Source: Dolomedes plantarius (taxonomy: Eukaryota > Arthropoda > Arachnida > Araneae > Dolomedidae). Taken from it: a DNA stretch of 64,000 nt. Shown in pieces: positions 34,346 through 46,402 of this stretch. The first letter of the stretch is position 1. Each line of letters starts with the position of its first letter. The translations under genes and the position numbers were made by a program. A model generated the notes under the pieces. It was not told the DNA's origin, did no database searches, and saw only the letters and a program-made list of their open reading frames with translations. The stretch covers positions 16,713,047 to 16,777,046 of the forward strand of contig OU015490.1 of assembly GCA_907164885.2 (NCBI GenBank), given 5' to 3'.

Positions 34346-35061
34346 TTGAGGGCTCATTTACTATTTTGGTCGATTTCATTTTTTGGAAGAATCGTGTAAC
34401 TCAATCTTTTCTGTTTTCAAAACCGCTTTGATTTTCATTCTACATCAATTAGAAGCAGAGTTATAGCTATTTAAAAAAAAAAAATCATCTGCTACAAAAT
34501 TGAAGCGACAAACAACTTTAAATGCGTTTTTCTCAGAGTTATATGTTTTACCACAAATCTCTACGGTTGTCATGATATCTCACATAACAATGTATATAAT
34601 TTGATACAATTTTCAGGAAATGTTTTAGATGCTATTGTTAATGAAATGACTCACTATAATTGGCGTTTAATAAATAGTTTTTTTTTTATTTGGGGCTGTT
34701 TTTATAAGGAAAGGAATGACGAATCGGGAAAAATTTTCCTAATGGACCATAAAATTACGTGTATTATTTTTGCATTTTAAAATTTCTCTTAGATTGTAGG
34801 TCATTTTGAAGATAACTGTCATATGTATCATGTGTGAGAAGGAAATTAAAATGGTAGCATTAGGATTTTGTGCGGCGTTTTAGCTAAATTTCATTAAAAA
34901 TGACTTCAAATTGACCAATTTATAAAAAAGTATGCTATTTACAGGTAAGTTTTTGTTCCTTTTTTAATTTTTAAGAGCTATTTTACCATAAAAGACCAAA
35001 ATATCCTTTCAAAAATTATTTTTTTTTAAAAATTGACTCCGAACGTAAGCAGTCACCTTAA
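34346..35061. mobile_element. Candidate TTAA-type non-autonomous element I
   Basis: Right end (complement) TTAAGGTGACTGCTTACGTT and left end TTGAGGGCTCATTTACTATT are weakly inverted. The interior shares AACTTTAAATG.GTTTTTCTCA with element G at 61369-62092. The left end cuts SINE S1. The assignment is tentative. Confidence 0.35.
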
Positions 35062-35754
35062 GAGAAAGGAAATCAAAGACTCGAACAAAATGAAGTTCTA
35101 ACATGAGTGCACGAATGAATGAGTAAGTACTGGGCATGTCTATTATTTAAGATAATGAAAGTTAACACGCAGATAGTCAACTGGAAGAAGTCGGAAGGAG
35201 CGTGAAGTACACAGGAGCCTTTCTTTTGGAAGCCGAGCCCGCCTCCGACCATGAAATGGGGTCTGTCAACCCTCGCTTGGTAATCACCCCGAACGACTGA
35301 TCCATCCGGACGAATCATTCGCAAACGATTCTGGGAGCCGAAAGCTCACCCTCCATCCTGTTCGGAATGGATGAATACATCCAATAAGTGTCGCCGGACC
35401 TCAGCCGAAGAAGCACTTTTGCCGTCACCAGGCCTGCGCCTTGTAATTTCCACTCGAGAACACGGATTTTGGAACTCGTAAGCCGGAGAAAAGAAACCGA
35501 AAGGAATCGCCCGTCTCCGACAAGTGGGATTAAGAAATTATGTGCTAGCACACTAAATGCGACAGGCTTCAGTCTTCTGCTTATTCGCGGACCCTTTCTG
35601 AAAATAATTCCTTCTCGGTTGCAATTTCTTCAGCACAGTGACCAGACATTGGACAAGTGGTAAAGTGGATTCGACAAGTAGCCTGGAGACCTTTATTCGC
35701 TACCATAGCGTGCAACTCAAAAACGAAAGAAATTATGTGATCTCTCTCTCTCCC
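35062..35754. other. Unassigned DNA, GC-rich 35.16-35.6 kb
   Basis: Opposing frames of 78-91 codons without a recognisable domain. Confidence 0.35.

Positions 35755-35756
<2 letters not shown>

Positions 35757-35804
<48 letters not shown>
35757..35804. repeat. (TA)n microsatellite
   Basis: About 24 TA units after a TCTCTCTC tract. Confidence 0.95.
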
Positions 35805-35805
<1 letters not shown>

Positions 35806-35808
<3 letters not shown>

Positions 35809-37003
35809 CTATATTCCTACAGTGGTGTCTAGGTATAGTAAAGTAGCCATGCGCTACTGAATGAAACCACCTACCGCACCACCTGGTGGAAAACTACGGA
35901 GTTAGCATTCCTATCTCGAAAACCGAACGAGATAGGGAAAAAAAGTGATTTACAAAGTTGTAGAAAATCATCGATTCAGTACGAAAAGATACCTTGTTGA
36001 CATTAATGCAAAGAATAGAACGGTTAAAACGCGCATTTGATTTTTCGTGATTTTCTACACTGTGACGTGACAAAAGGATCTGAGAAAGAAAAGAAAACTA
36101 ATTTTAATAATATACCTTTATTTGAGATGTTCAAACTTCTCACCGTCAGCTGCAATACACATTTGGATTGCTGCTGTATTTGTTTTATTATTTTCCCAAA
36201 CCAATATTATTATTGTTTTATTATTTTCCCAACCATTTCGATGATCTGTACCATTGTGCTTAAACCCTGAACATGTCCTCGTGGTAAGGGGTACGAAGTG
36301 CAGGTTTAATGGGTCCAAGACCCAGAGGCACCTAATGGTGGAAATAGCGGTGAACATCTGAGATCCTTGAGGTTTGATCCTTGAGGTCCCCGAAACCTTT
36401 CCTGAGTGCACTAAATTGCTACAGGGTTGCGGCCTCGCCAAAACACTTAGTTTTTTGTACTGGGTTTGGCAGGTTTTTTTTCTGTACAACAAACCTCGTA
36501 CCAAGTTTGTAGCAGAGGAATTTCTGAATCGTGATCTATCGAATTCGATCTAGCCGTGGGTTTTCTAAGAGGGATAAGTAAAGAAAAAATGTAAATTATT
36601 GTGCTACAAGTGTCTTTAGTGTTCAAAATTGTAAAATCCACGGTTTGACGACCTCCTCCGATTTGGCAACTTTTTCTTCCCTTTATTTCGAGTAAAGTGC
36701 AACGAGTATTCATCTAAAACAGTAACCCACCCTACGAATTTCAATAGTTCTCCCGAAATACTAAGGGAGAAATTCTTCCATCACTCAGATCAAAGAATAT
36801 TTGTCCGATTTACAGTCTGGTGAAATCGACAGTAAAAAAATTGTTGCTTTCAAACAGGATTATTACGAGCTTGAACGTGCGAAGCAATACTTCGTCATGG
36901 ATAATGCTTGAAACGTTTCGAAACGTTTAAAAGGGGATGATGAAACTACCGTTAGATTCAGAGAGAAATCAAAGTAGTTCCTTCCCACGGCCGGAGCTAA
37001 TGG
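35806..37003. other. Unassigned DNA
   Basis: Includes a tandem direct repeat of TTGTTTTATTATTTTCCCAA at about 36180 and 36212. A 128-codon minus-strand frame (36118-36504) has no recognisable domain. Confidence 0.4.
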
Positions 37004-37409
37004 AAGATAAAAAGAACTTTTTATATTGCATGTTTTTAAATTTTCTGTTGAATCATACAAACTTGACAACTCTATGAATTAATAAATACTTTTTAAAACT
37101 TTTTGATGAATTATCCCATCAACTTGAAAGAAAATGAAGTTAATTGGAAGTTAACTTGCGTTTAACTCTCCGTTCCCGTCCCGGCCGATAGAGGGCTGCA
37201 CCAGTCTACAAAACAAAATGAACTGAAAAAGAATTCAATGCTGCTTAAAGATGGCTAAAAGTATTTAAAAAATGCATTGTCATCGTGTTCTGAGCTATTC
37301 TAAAAGTTTCAAATATCTAGCTAGTCGGGAAGTTTGTTAAAAATCAGTTGCAAGTTTTGTACTGGACAAACACACAAACAAACAAGAAAGCGAGTTAATA
37401 AAAACATGG
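37004..37409 (-). mobile_element. Repeat D, copy 7
   Basis: Reverse copy. The outer tail beyond the hairpin is missing; it starts at AGATAAAAAGAACTTTTTAT. Confidence 0.88.
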
Positions 37410-37671
37410 AAGAAATACCGCTACCTTATTGACGCGGCTATCTTTACTATCCTTACTGACGCGACCGATAAACTATATACAATTCACTTAATACTACCTA
37501 GCGATTTTGAGAAAACGCACGCAATAGCCCGATTTCCGCGTCACCTATTTCTTCTACAGCACACGTAGAATCTGCAGCTTTCGTTTTCTCGCTTCGGATC
37601 TTTTCATTCGTTCCCGCATCAATCTCGGGTAGAAGGAGAGGGAGGCCAGGGGTGGACACCATAAACTATGT

Positions 37672-37850
37672 TGAAGTTTGGTTTGAGAGAGCTACGGTCA
37701 TTTTTTGCTACACGACGGCTAAATAGACCGGGACCTACTGCTTCAAGCCGATTCCGAATGGCTACATACATCCATGCCATGAGTGGGATTCGAACACCCA
37801 GGATCTGGTACCGAAAGCCAGCGCCCTAGTCATTCGGCCATCGTCCGGCT
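37672..37850 (-). mobile_element. SINE S1, best-preserved copy
   Basis: The minus-strand head is GGCCGAATGACTAGGGCGCT (A box) and GTGTTCGAATCCCACTCATG (B box). The body has GGAATCGGCTTGAAGCAGTA and GGTCCCGGTCTATTTAGCC, and the tail is TGTAGCAAAAAATGACCGTA. Flanks AAACTATGTTGAAG and AAACTGCGTTAAG may be a decayed target duplication. Confidence 0.85.
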
Positions 37851-37854
37851 AAAC

Positions 37855-39003
37855 TGCGTTAAGAGTCATTTGGGTATGTCTACACAGTTAGAAGAACCAA
37901 AAACAGAAATAAGGTCATATTTGATAGGTAAGAAATTTTAAGCGTTGTTTTTTTCCAGATGTTTTTGTTAAATATTATATCATTATAACAAGTAACATGT
38001 CTAAATTTCTGTTTCTAAATTCCCCGATTTAATGAAGATCTCCCATCCTGTTCGGCCTTGACTGAAAAAAATATTTTCTGTCGTTATTGGGATGCTGCAG
38101 ACTTTTGTCATTTTTTCACTCTTAATTGCATTTTTCGTTTTCTATACTATCTCATTTTGCTTATTTGATATTCTTCTCTTGTGCCTTTTAATGCTTATTG
38201 TGGTCGAGGATGTGTGTACATGGCCCCAAAGTAATGGAGGGGGAAAATGATACCATTTTTATAGTTTCTTTGTTCTAGCAAGAGAAAAATAAAGTGAGAA
38301 ATAAGAAAATTTATAAAGCAAGTTCAAAGAGCAATTTATGAGTCCTTCTTGTATAAATTATCTGAAAAAAAATGGATCATTGAACCAAGAGCCATAAAAA
38401 GGGAAATGAGACTCAAAGAAAGTGGCAAAGAGCCCTAGTTTGGCTACCCTTAATATACAGGCAAAGTGACTGGTGAGAATACTGCTTTAGTGTGCCAGTT
38501 ACATTATCGGAGAACCTCACAAACTTTCATGAGGTGAAGCAGAGAAAACTGAAAAAGGTTCATAAACTAAATAGCCCCCATTTAAGCGGTATTTAAGTGA
38601 CACTTTCACATTCGCTCCCCAGGCGTAAAATAAGGCCTATTTGCGGATTAATCCGCGGGCATCTCTTGAATACGCGATGAAGCGTGTCGTAAAATATCGA
38701 TTGCCTGACAGCCACGGGGTCCGTCTATTTCCTCATTTGGACCGGAAACCGAAGGAACAAACGCCACCCCGCGTTCATTAACATCTGCAGTGGGCTGTGC
38801 GACCAACGCCAGCCGACCGTTTAACCCTTTGGAATGGGGGGAGGGGCACGGGCCTCTTCGAATCGCGTTATTATAGACACACCACAAAGTGGGGCATCAC
38901 CGCACTCTGCAGGCACTCTCCCGGAAGGGTTGGGCCATGCCGAAGTGGTAAGAGAATCTCTTTTTTTATCTTGTCTTTCAGCGATTTTTAGAAAAGTACT
39001 TAC
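37855..39003. other. Unassigned DNA, GC-rich at 38.65-38.95 kb
   Basis: Overlapping short frames in the GC-rich part lack recognisable domains. Confidence 0.35.
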
Positions 39004-39115
39004 TGACCAGTGGCGCAATCAAGATTTTATCATGGAGGTGTCGAGTTCAAAAGATGAACTGATTTTGAATGCAAATTCAATAAAATTTATTAGGGGATTA
39101 TAAAAATTTATTTAA
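39004..39115 (+). mobile_element. hAT-type MITE 5' fragment
   Basis: Begins CAGTGGCGCAATCAAGATTT, matching the left end of the MITE at 15794-15936. The right end is missing where Helitron A4 begins. Confidence 0.5.
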
Positions 39116-39959
39116 AGAACTAGCTGAAAACACGCACTTCGCTATGGACTACATTCAAAATAAATGCAACGGCCAATGTATGCAATTAGTGTCAAAAATA
39201 TGTTTAAATATATCTAATATATAAAAATGAATGTTTGTATCTCTGTAATTGTATAGAAATCCACAGTTTAGGAGCAACGATCGTGAAATTTTACATACAG
39301 GCGTCTTTAAAAACAGCCGAGGGTCTGAAGAACTTCAAAAATCGAAATTAATTACCGTTGATTTTTAATTAATAAAAAACCAAGAATTTTGAAACTAAAT
39401 GTAAGCTGTTACACTTTGTGGAATCACCCCTCTGAATATGGCGTCCGCGTTAGGGTTAGCTGGCAAACAGCGAGCGAAAAGATAAAAATAAATAACATCA
39501 AAAAGTTTCAAGTTATATATTAAACCAGAATAATAAATGAAAATAATAATCTTTCAAGTCAGATTTTATACTCTAAAATAAATCGGATCCAACGGCATAT
39601 TGACACTCTCACACGCGATGGAAAATTCGAATCAACCACGCTAAGTGTCACGATCTTTTTTAATCGCTACAGCAACCCCCCTAGCTTATGTCTTTGTGTC
39701 TATTGAAGAGTTAAAGACTAAGCTTCTATCCTGCTAACTTATTTCTCATTTAAAACTCCTCTTACTCCATAAATGTTTGTATATTCACCAACCCATAGCA
39801 ACTTTCCAAAAAACTCATTGCGTATATTTTTTACTTTACTCAACAGTGTTGTGTATATTCGTGGCGCGTTCGTTAAAACTGTTCATTTGGTACACCATAA
39901 GACTCGGGTTCGAGTCTGGGATCATGCAAATTTTGCTAAACCTGTATTTTCAGCTTTTT

Positions 39960-40098
39960 ATGAAGGCTTTTTTATTTTAGCTTTTATTTTATTATTTTTT
40001 TAATTATTATCTTTATTTTATTTTATTATTTTTTAAATTATTATTTTTATTTTATTTTATTATTTTTTTAAATTATTTTTAATTTTATTTTTTTCAGC
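39960..40098. repeat. A/T-only tandem low-complexity tract
   Basis: Two to three imperfect ~45-bp units of TTTTATTTTATTATTTTTTA-type sequence inside Helitron B. Confidence 0.8.
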
Positions 40099-40608
40099 TT
40101 TTTTATGATGAAAGACCGAATATAGCTGAAATCTGAGGAGTTTATTATACATTTATATATTTTTAATTGGTTTTCATATTATTAATGTGTATAACATTTC
40201 GTATGCTTTTTTTTCTATGTTATTTATACTGTGTTTAGTTTTTTAATGGATTTTGGTAGGTTTATTATAAATTTATATATTTTATGTTTCACTTTCCAGG
40301 ATTTTTTGCTCCAATGATAAAGGCTAAATCTTTTCTATGTTATTTATACTGTGTTTAGTTTTAAAATTCATTTTGGTTAACAAACATTCATCAATAATTT
40401 ATTTCTGGGCATTGTATTGCTAACAATTAGTATAACGAACAATTTTTGACGGATGCGATTCTCGATTCATAGATGTTCAATAGATGGCGCCACTATTTTA
40501 AACTTTTAGTATTCCATAAACCAACACTTCCTAAACGTTCGTTTAGGAGGTGTTCCTAAACGAACGGTACATTCAAATTAAATACAATGTCAGTATATGC
40601 AATTAATG

Positions 40609-40647
<39 letters not shown>

Positions 40648-41327
40648 AATACGACGATCAATGTATACGATTGATGTAAAAAAAACAAAAAAATATATTA
40701 ATAAAAAATCGTAAGGGATATTTTTATAGACAAAATAATGTAGAAGAAAATATTCAAATTAAATCTCATAGGACATACTAAAGAATATAGTACAGTTAAT
40801 GTAGTACAGTTTGAGGAACATATCTTTTACATTATTTTAATATTTTTTTGAATAATGTCCAATCGTCTGCCGCATTAGCAAGAAAAAAAGTATTTTTTTG
40901 CCTATTTCGTTGTTATGTGAAGATAAATTTATTTAAAGTAACAGAAAAAGAAATCACGTGATCAGCGTTTAATAAATTAACCTTTTACATGCCAATGTTC
41001 CTTTTTTGGAACACCATGTTTAATATTTTTTTAAAAATAAACTGTGATATCTGTCAGTTTGAAAAAATTACCGTATATTATAGAAGGCATGATTGATTTT
41101 TTGACTTTTTTTTATCAAATATGAATATTTTAGCGTAGAAAAATTTCTAAAAATCAGCTTTTTTCACAATTTTTACAGTACGTAAGAAAAAAAATTCTAT
41201 AAAATTCCTAAAAATTCAAATCCACCCAAAAATTTCCCCATCGTACTTGCAAAGGACAAGTTTAGCGAGTTAATAAAATAAATTAAAATAATAACAAGAA
41301 ATATTTCCTCAAGACTGCGTAAAAATG

Positions 41328-41361
41328 CAATGTTCCAAAAAAGGAACATTGGCATGTAACG
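41328..41361. repeat. Internal inverted copy of the piggyBac left end
   Basis: TGTTCCAAAAAAGGAACATT, then GGCATGTAAC, is the reverse complement of the left terminal segment at about 40985-41012. The TGTTCC..GGAACA core is itself a palindrome. It may be a subterminal transposase site or the scar of an earlier nested end. Confidence 0.75.
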
Positions 41362-41412
41362 ATATACAAAAGCAGTGATATCACACGTGATCAGTGATTC
41401 TGCCGTCAATCA

Positions 41413-42301
41413 GTGATTCTGCCGTCTGATTACGTAGAAAATTCAGCCGAACTTACAAAGCTGTACGCCCTAAAAAAAGGAGACTCTTTAGACGTCGACG
41501 CAAATGACATTCGGCAGTTTCTTGGATTACTGTTGTTTAGTGGCTACCACTCAGTACCTGATGAAAATACATATTGGAGCTCTCAGGAAGATTTGCATAT
41601 CCTAATTGTTAACAATACAATGCCCAGAAATAAATTTCGGATGTTAAAAAAGTATTTCCACATTGTTGATAATAGTAAATTGGAACCAGGCGATAAATTA
41701 GGAAAAATTTCTCCCTTTTATAAAGAGGTTGGTAAAAATTTTAGTCAATTTGGATTTTTTCATGAAAATATGAGTATCGATGAATCCATGGTTCCGTGTT
41801 ATGGGCATCGTTCGGCTAAGGTGTTCATACGTGGAAAGCCAATTCGCTTTGGTTTCAAAGTTTGGATGATCTGCTCAGCAAATGGTTATCCTTATGCTAT
41901 GTCTATCTACGGTAGAAAAAGTTCGAAAAATGAAAATTTTCCACTTGGATCAAAAGTTGTCTCCGAACTATTATCTTTTATTGACAATCCAGAGAAACGC
42001 AAAATATTTTTCGATAACTTTTTTTACATCGTACAGTCTGCTGACAGATTTATCTAACAAAGGCTTTAAGGCAATCGACACAGTGCGAGATTCCAGAACG
42101 GGACAATGTTCTCTTAAAACAGCAAAAGAAATATCGAAATTTCAACGTGGAGAGTTTGATTACCGATGCGATGGAGAAGTTTATATGTGCCATTGGAACG
42201 ATAGTTTTGTTGTAACTATTATATCAAATTTTATCACTCACGAACCATTAGGAAGAGCAAAAAGATATGTCCGAGCTAAAATAAAAGTCGATTTTCCTTA
42301 A
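41413..42301 (+). pseudogene. piggyBac transposase fragment with one-base frameshift
   Basis: About 295 codons of the DDE_Tnp_1_7 catalytic core. Visible landmarks: SIDESMVPCYG (first catalytic Asp), RGKPIRFGFKVW, FFDNFF (second Asp) and CHWNDSFVVTIISN (third Asp region). The frame breaks at a run of seven T (42019-42025). One extra T explains why FFDNFF continues as TSYSLLTDLSNKG only in the next frame, which stays open to the stop at 42301. The N-terminal ~150-200 residues, a true start codon and the C-terminal cysteine-rich region are absent. It is certainly a piggyBac-family relic and cannot encode a working enzyme as it stands. Confidence 0.93.
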
Positions 42302-44475
42302 CCTTACATTATAAAATTATATAATAAAGGAATGAGTGGAGTACACCTGTTGGACCGACTTCCTGGAAGTTATCGACCAAAGTTACGCAGCAAAATATGG
42401 TACTTTATTCCTTGATCATAGTGTGGCATGTAAAAGGTTAAATTCTAAAAATTAATCTTTAAAAATTCACAAAAATCATAAAATGGAGGTAAAGATTGGA
42501 AAAAGATTTCATATTAAAGGAATTTTTATGATCTTTTTCGTCATATGAATTTTATAACCCTCAAATTATTATTATTTTAAATGCAAACTTAAAAAAAGTT
42601 ACTAAAACAACTCAAAAATTTAATTTTAAAAAAATCTAAGAATTTTTCAAAAATCTTTCTAAGTGCACTCCTACACTATAAGAAGAATCGCCATGCAAAA
42701 TTTCAGCCCTTTTATTTCCCGCGGTTTGGTCTGTACGTTGTATGTCAGTCAGTCAGTCAATCAGTCAGTCAGTCACGGAACTGTTTTATATATACATATT
42801 ATTGTTACTATTTCTATATCGTAACGTTAACTTCATGCGCACGCATTATTTTCCTATGCTTTTTTTTGTCTTTATAATAGCGTAATTTTCATATGATTTT
42901 AAACAACAATAATTTTTAACTGGCATTCAATTCGCTGTTAAAACTTTATATTTACACCCTATTTAAAAGAAGTAGGGTGTAAATTTTTCAAAGAGGATGT
43001 TTCAACACCCAACTTCAAAGAAGTAGGGTGTAAATTGTAGGCTAGAAAGTTGGTAAAATCAAAATTTTGTGCAATGTATTTAATTTCTCGATTAAAAGTA
43101 GTTTTTTTCTAAAAATTAATTTATTTTGCTTGAAAAGCTAAATATTTTATGCATGCGGTTTATATTATTATTACTATCTTTATATCATAAAGTTAACTTC
43201 ATACGCGAGCATTATTTTTATATGCTTTTTTTATTATTATCTTTATAATAGCTTTATTTTCATATGCTTTTAAACAACTATCGTTTTTATTCATATTATG
43301 TTGGTTTTTATTAATTAAAAATTAAGGGTAATTAATTTCGATTCCGGAAGTTCTTATTATCTTTATTTTCATATGCTTTTTCATTTACGAATTATTCAAA
43401 TGTTGGTTAAAAAACTTATGTAATTCATACATTTGCGTGAGTTTAATTATTGTAATTAATAAATTTATATTTCTGGAGAGGATGTTTCAGGTTTTAGTGG
43501 TACTATGATAAAAGGCTGAATCTACCAAAATTCTGAGGAGTTTATTATGGAGAGAAAAGGAATTTAATATATAGAGGATGTTTATAGGAGTTTAATGGGG
43601 AGAGGAGTTGAATGGTTTGCAGCCCTCAATCAAACACTTCATTTTTTAAGAGGCAACGCTAGAGTCATATCATGGTTCTATTGGAAATTTCAGCTAAACC
43701 TGTAATTTCAGCTTCTTTTTTTGCCCAAATGATAAAAGGCTAAATCTAGCTGAATTCTGAGGAGTTTATTATAATTTTATATATTTTTTTATTGGGTTTT
43801 CATTTTATTCATGTGTATAAGATTTCACATGTTTTTTCTATGTTATTTATAACGTGTTTAGTTTTAAATTAATTTTGGTTAGCAAACATTAGACAATTTG
43901 ACATTTTTACTTTTCAGATTTTAGTGCTTCAATGATGAAAGGCTGAAATTCCTGAATTCTGAGATGTGTATAACATTTCACATATACTTTTTCTATGTTA
44001 TTTATACTGTGTTGATTTTGGTTAACAAATATTGTTAAAATCCCGGGCAATGCCGGGTACTTCAGCTAGTTTTTAATAAATACAACGATCAATGTATGCA
44101 ATTGATGTAAAAGAAACGAAAAACTATATTTATGAAAAAAAAATCATAACGGAAATTTTTATAGACAAAATAATGTTGAAGAAAATATTCAAATTAAATC
44201 TAATAGGACATACTAAAGAATATATAGTACAGTTTGAGGAACATATCTTTTACTGTATTTTAATATTTTTTGGGATAATGTCCAATCGTCTGCCGCATTA
44301 GCAAGAAAAAAAAATATTTTTTTTGTCTATTTAGTTATTATGCACGTGACGATAAATTAATTTAATAAACAAAGTTTTTATACCCCAACTTGATTTTAGA
44401 GTTCAGAAGTGCTGTATTTTATAGGAGGCAAATCCTGATCTTAAAATTTTCTTGAACTTTTTTTATTCTTTAGGA

Positions 44476-44521
44476 TGTGCGAGGATCCCTTCCCCCCCCC
44501 CCCCTCTGGGTTCGCCACTGT
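44476..44521 (-). mobile_element. hAT-type MITE right-end fragment
   Basis: C-run followed by CTCTGGGTTCGCCACTG, the family right terminus; no left end nearby. Confidence 0.45.
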
Positions 44522-44645
44522 TACTGACAAAGCCATTAAAACTTACATCTTCTGATTATAATAGCATGAACTTATAGCCAGATTGTTTAAAGTAGATCTA
44601 TCCGTCATTGATCACTTACGAATATACCCAATTCTGTTTTTTTTT

Positions 44646-45070
44646 ACATGTTTTTATTAACTCGCTTTCTTGTTTGTTTGTTTGTGTGTGTGTTTGTCCC
44701 GTACAAATCTTGCAATCGATTTTTAACTAACTTCCCGACTAGCTAGATATTTGAAACTTTTAGAATAGCTCAGAACACGGTGACAATGCATTCTTTTGAT
44801 ACTTTTAGCCATCTTTAAGCAGCATTGAATTCATTTTCAGATAATTTTGTTTTGTAGACTGGTGCAGCCATCTATCGATCGGGACGGGAACGAAAAGTTG
44901 AACGCGAGTTAACTTCCAATTAACTTCATTTTTTTTCAAGTGGATGGGATAATTCATCCAAATAATTTTAAAAAGGTATTTATTAATACATAGAATTGTC
45001 ATTTTTATATGCTTCAACAGAAAATTTAAAAACATGGTATATAAAAAGTTCTTTTTATCTTGTAATTATT
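44646..45070 (+). mobile_element. Repeat D, copy 8
   Basis: Full-length plus-strand copy with CATGTTTTTATTAACTCGC start, TGTTTGTTTGTGTGTG tract, GTGCAGCCATCTATCG core, AAAAACATGG inverted segment and the AAAAAG-TT-CTTTTT hairpin end. Confidence 0.9.
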
Positions 45071-45101
45071 ACATAATAGATACGTTCCAGAAAATCCCCT
45101 A

Positions 45102-45280
45102 CCGGGCGATGGTCGAATGGCTAGGGCGCAGGCAATCGGTACCAAAGTCTGTGAGTTCGAGTCCACTCTTGGTCTGGACGTTTGTAGCCGTTCGGAACGG
45201 CTTGAAGCAGTATGTCCCGATCAAATGAGACCTCGTGTAGCAAAAAAATTACCGTAGCGTTCTCAACCAATCAGTCCAGA
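45102..45280 (+). mobile_element. SINE S1, plus-strand copy
   Basis: Head GGTCGAATGGCTAGGGCGCA, B box GAGTTCGAGTCCAC, body CGGAACGGCTTGAAGCAGTA and tail GTAGCAAAAAAATTACCGTA. It is inserted about 30 bp beyond the 3' end of repeat D copy 8. Confidence 0.85.
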
Positions 45281-45284
45281 ACCG

Positions 45285-46045
45285 TGTAAAAAAAAGAGGC
45301 CGAGTACCTGGAAAAAAAGATTATTACCAGATCTTTAAAACCTGTAAAAAAATTCGTAAAACAAAAAGATGAATAAAAAGACTAAAAATTGCCAAATTTT
45401 GTTATGGGTTCTAGAAACTACAGATTCTCTAATAGCAGATTCATTTCTTTTAATAGTTCTTGCTGTTGCTTAGTGACGTCGATTCGTCTATTTTTTACGG
45501 CGAACTAAAATTTGAATTTTAGTTCCCAAAGAAATACTTTTCTTTTTGAGTTTTAGAGATGCAATGTTCGAAATTTTTTTGAAGGCGTATTTTATTTAAT
45601 ATTTCAATTAAGATATGAATAAATCTGAGGATAAATAATAGGGCTTACCTATTTTATTATAGCTTTTAAATCTTAGTTCTTTTATGCTGCTATAATTATC
45701 GATATTAAAAAACGTAAGCTATAAAAACACTTCCAATTGGATTGAATTTAAACGCAAGACTGAATTATACCATCAAACGTAGAGAATTAAATCCCAAAAT
45801 ATGTCGTTATGGTTAATGGAAATATTTTTTTTCTTAAAATTTAAACCGAATTGGGATCGTGCAAAAATGAAATTCAATTTATGTTTCTCGATCACGTTAC
45901 ATTAAAATCGTGCAAAAATTGAATTGGGTGTAGGTTCCTTTTTAAATACGCCCGGAATCATTCAATACAGGACGCAATTTTCGTGCTGTGATGCCTGTTT
46001 AAGAACAAAAGCAGAAAGGCTAGTTGTGTGTTTAATTGAGTACGA
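45285..46045. other. Unassigned AT-rich DNA
   Basis: Nothing recognised. Confidence 0.4.
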
Positions 46046-46053
46046 TATATATA

Positions 46054-46055
<2 letters not shown>

Positions 46056-46093
<38 letters not shown>
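46056..46093. repeat. (GA)n microsatellite
   Basis: About 19 GA units. Confidence 0.95.
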
Positions 46094-46096
<3 letters not shown>

Positions 46097-46224
46097 AGGG
46101 GTCCACTGCTTGAATTTCTGTTGAATTACCGCACTACATAGCGATTTCAGTTTTTCCAAACATAATCGGTACTTCATTCGCATTTAAAATTCAACAGTGA
46201 TGAAAAGCCCTTCGCATAAGGGAG

Positions 46225-46402
46225 AGAATAGTAAATGGGTGGAAGCTGTTACATTTCCCGAGAATCACCTCTATGTATCTCGCTATTAGCCCTAACAGTT
46301 CCCTTTTAAGCCTTATTAAGCCTTTTTAAGAGTAAGCCTTATTAGGGACCGAAGGCCCCGTACGAAAAGCAAGCGTAGCGAGCCTAGGGACGAAGCCCCT
46401 AG
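46225..46402 (+). mobile_element. Helitron family B-like 3' fragment
   Basis: GAAGCTGTTACATTTCCCGA with AGAATCACCTCTATG resembles Helitron B near 39408. The 3' end reads GGGACGAAGCCCCTAG|T. Duplicated CCTTATTA/CCTTTTTAAG blocks precede it. The 5' end was not located. Confidence 0.55.

Larger units (their letters stand above)
40981..42437 (+). mobile_element. piggyBac-type transposon, internally deleted, TTAA target duplication
   Basis: Terminal inverted repeats CCTTTTACATGCC and GGCATGTAAAAGG are flanked by TTAA on both sides (40977-40980 and 42438-42441). Removing the element plus one TTAA restores the uninterrupted Helitron sequence AATAAATTAAATTCTAAAAA, as in copy A7 at 47961. At 1457 bp it is shorter than autonomous piggyBac elements (about 2.3-2.5 kb). 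Confidence 0.95.
40569..42798 (-). mobile_element. Helitron family A, copy A5, nested in B and split by piggyBac
   Basis: Family-A sequence in reverse, from GTACATTCAAATTAAATACA (3' CTAG end already lost) to CACGGAACTGTTTTATATAT (5' end). The piggyBac element at 40981-42437 interrupts it. An internal (TA)n tract is at 40612-40643. Confidence 0.82.
39213..44069 (+). mobile_element. Helitron family B, 4.86 kb, nested in A4
   Basis: 5' end A|TCTAATATATAAAAATGAAT. The 3' end has hairpin CCCGG-loop-CCGGG, then GTACTTCAGCTAG|T at 44069. The insertion point is between A and T of Helitron A4, as expected. The interior is AT-rich with repeated TTATTTATACTGTGTTTAGT-type blocks and carries nested copy A5. 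No Rep/helicase frame is seen, so the copy is non-autonomous. Confidence 0.8.
39120..44366 (-). mobile_element. Helitron family A, copy A4, split by a 4.86-kb Helitron
   Basis: The 3' terminus (minus strand) TTTCAGCTAG|T is at 39120. The family-A 3' body runs to 39212, and the continuation resumes at 44070 (AATAAATACAACGATCAATG) up to about 44366, where the 5' part is lost. Comparison with A1 shows the two halves are contiguous in the family. Confidence 0.8.

Noticed and set aside
39213..44069. Helitron B as an autonomous element because of its 4.86-kb length
   Set aside because: The extra length is nested insertions and AT-rich repeats; no Rep or helicase motifs were seen.
45102..45180. tRNA gene (A and B boxes present)
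   Set aside because: No proper cloverleaf with closed acceptor stem, and the sequence continues into a body shared with two other loci, so it is a tRNA-derived SINE.
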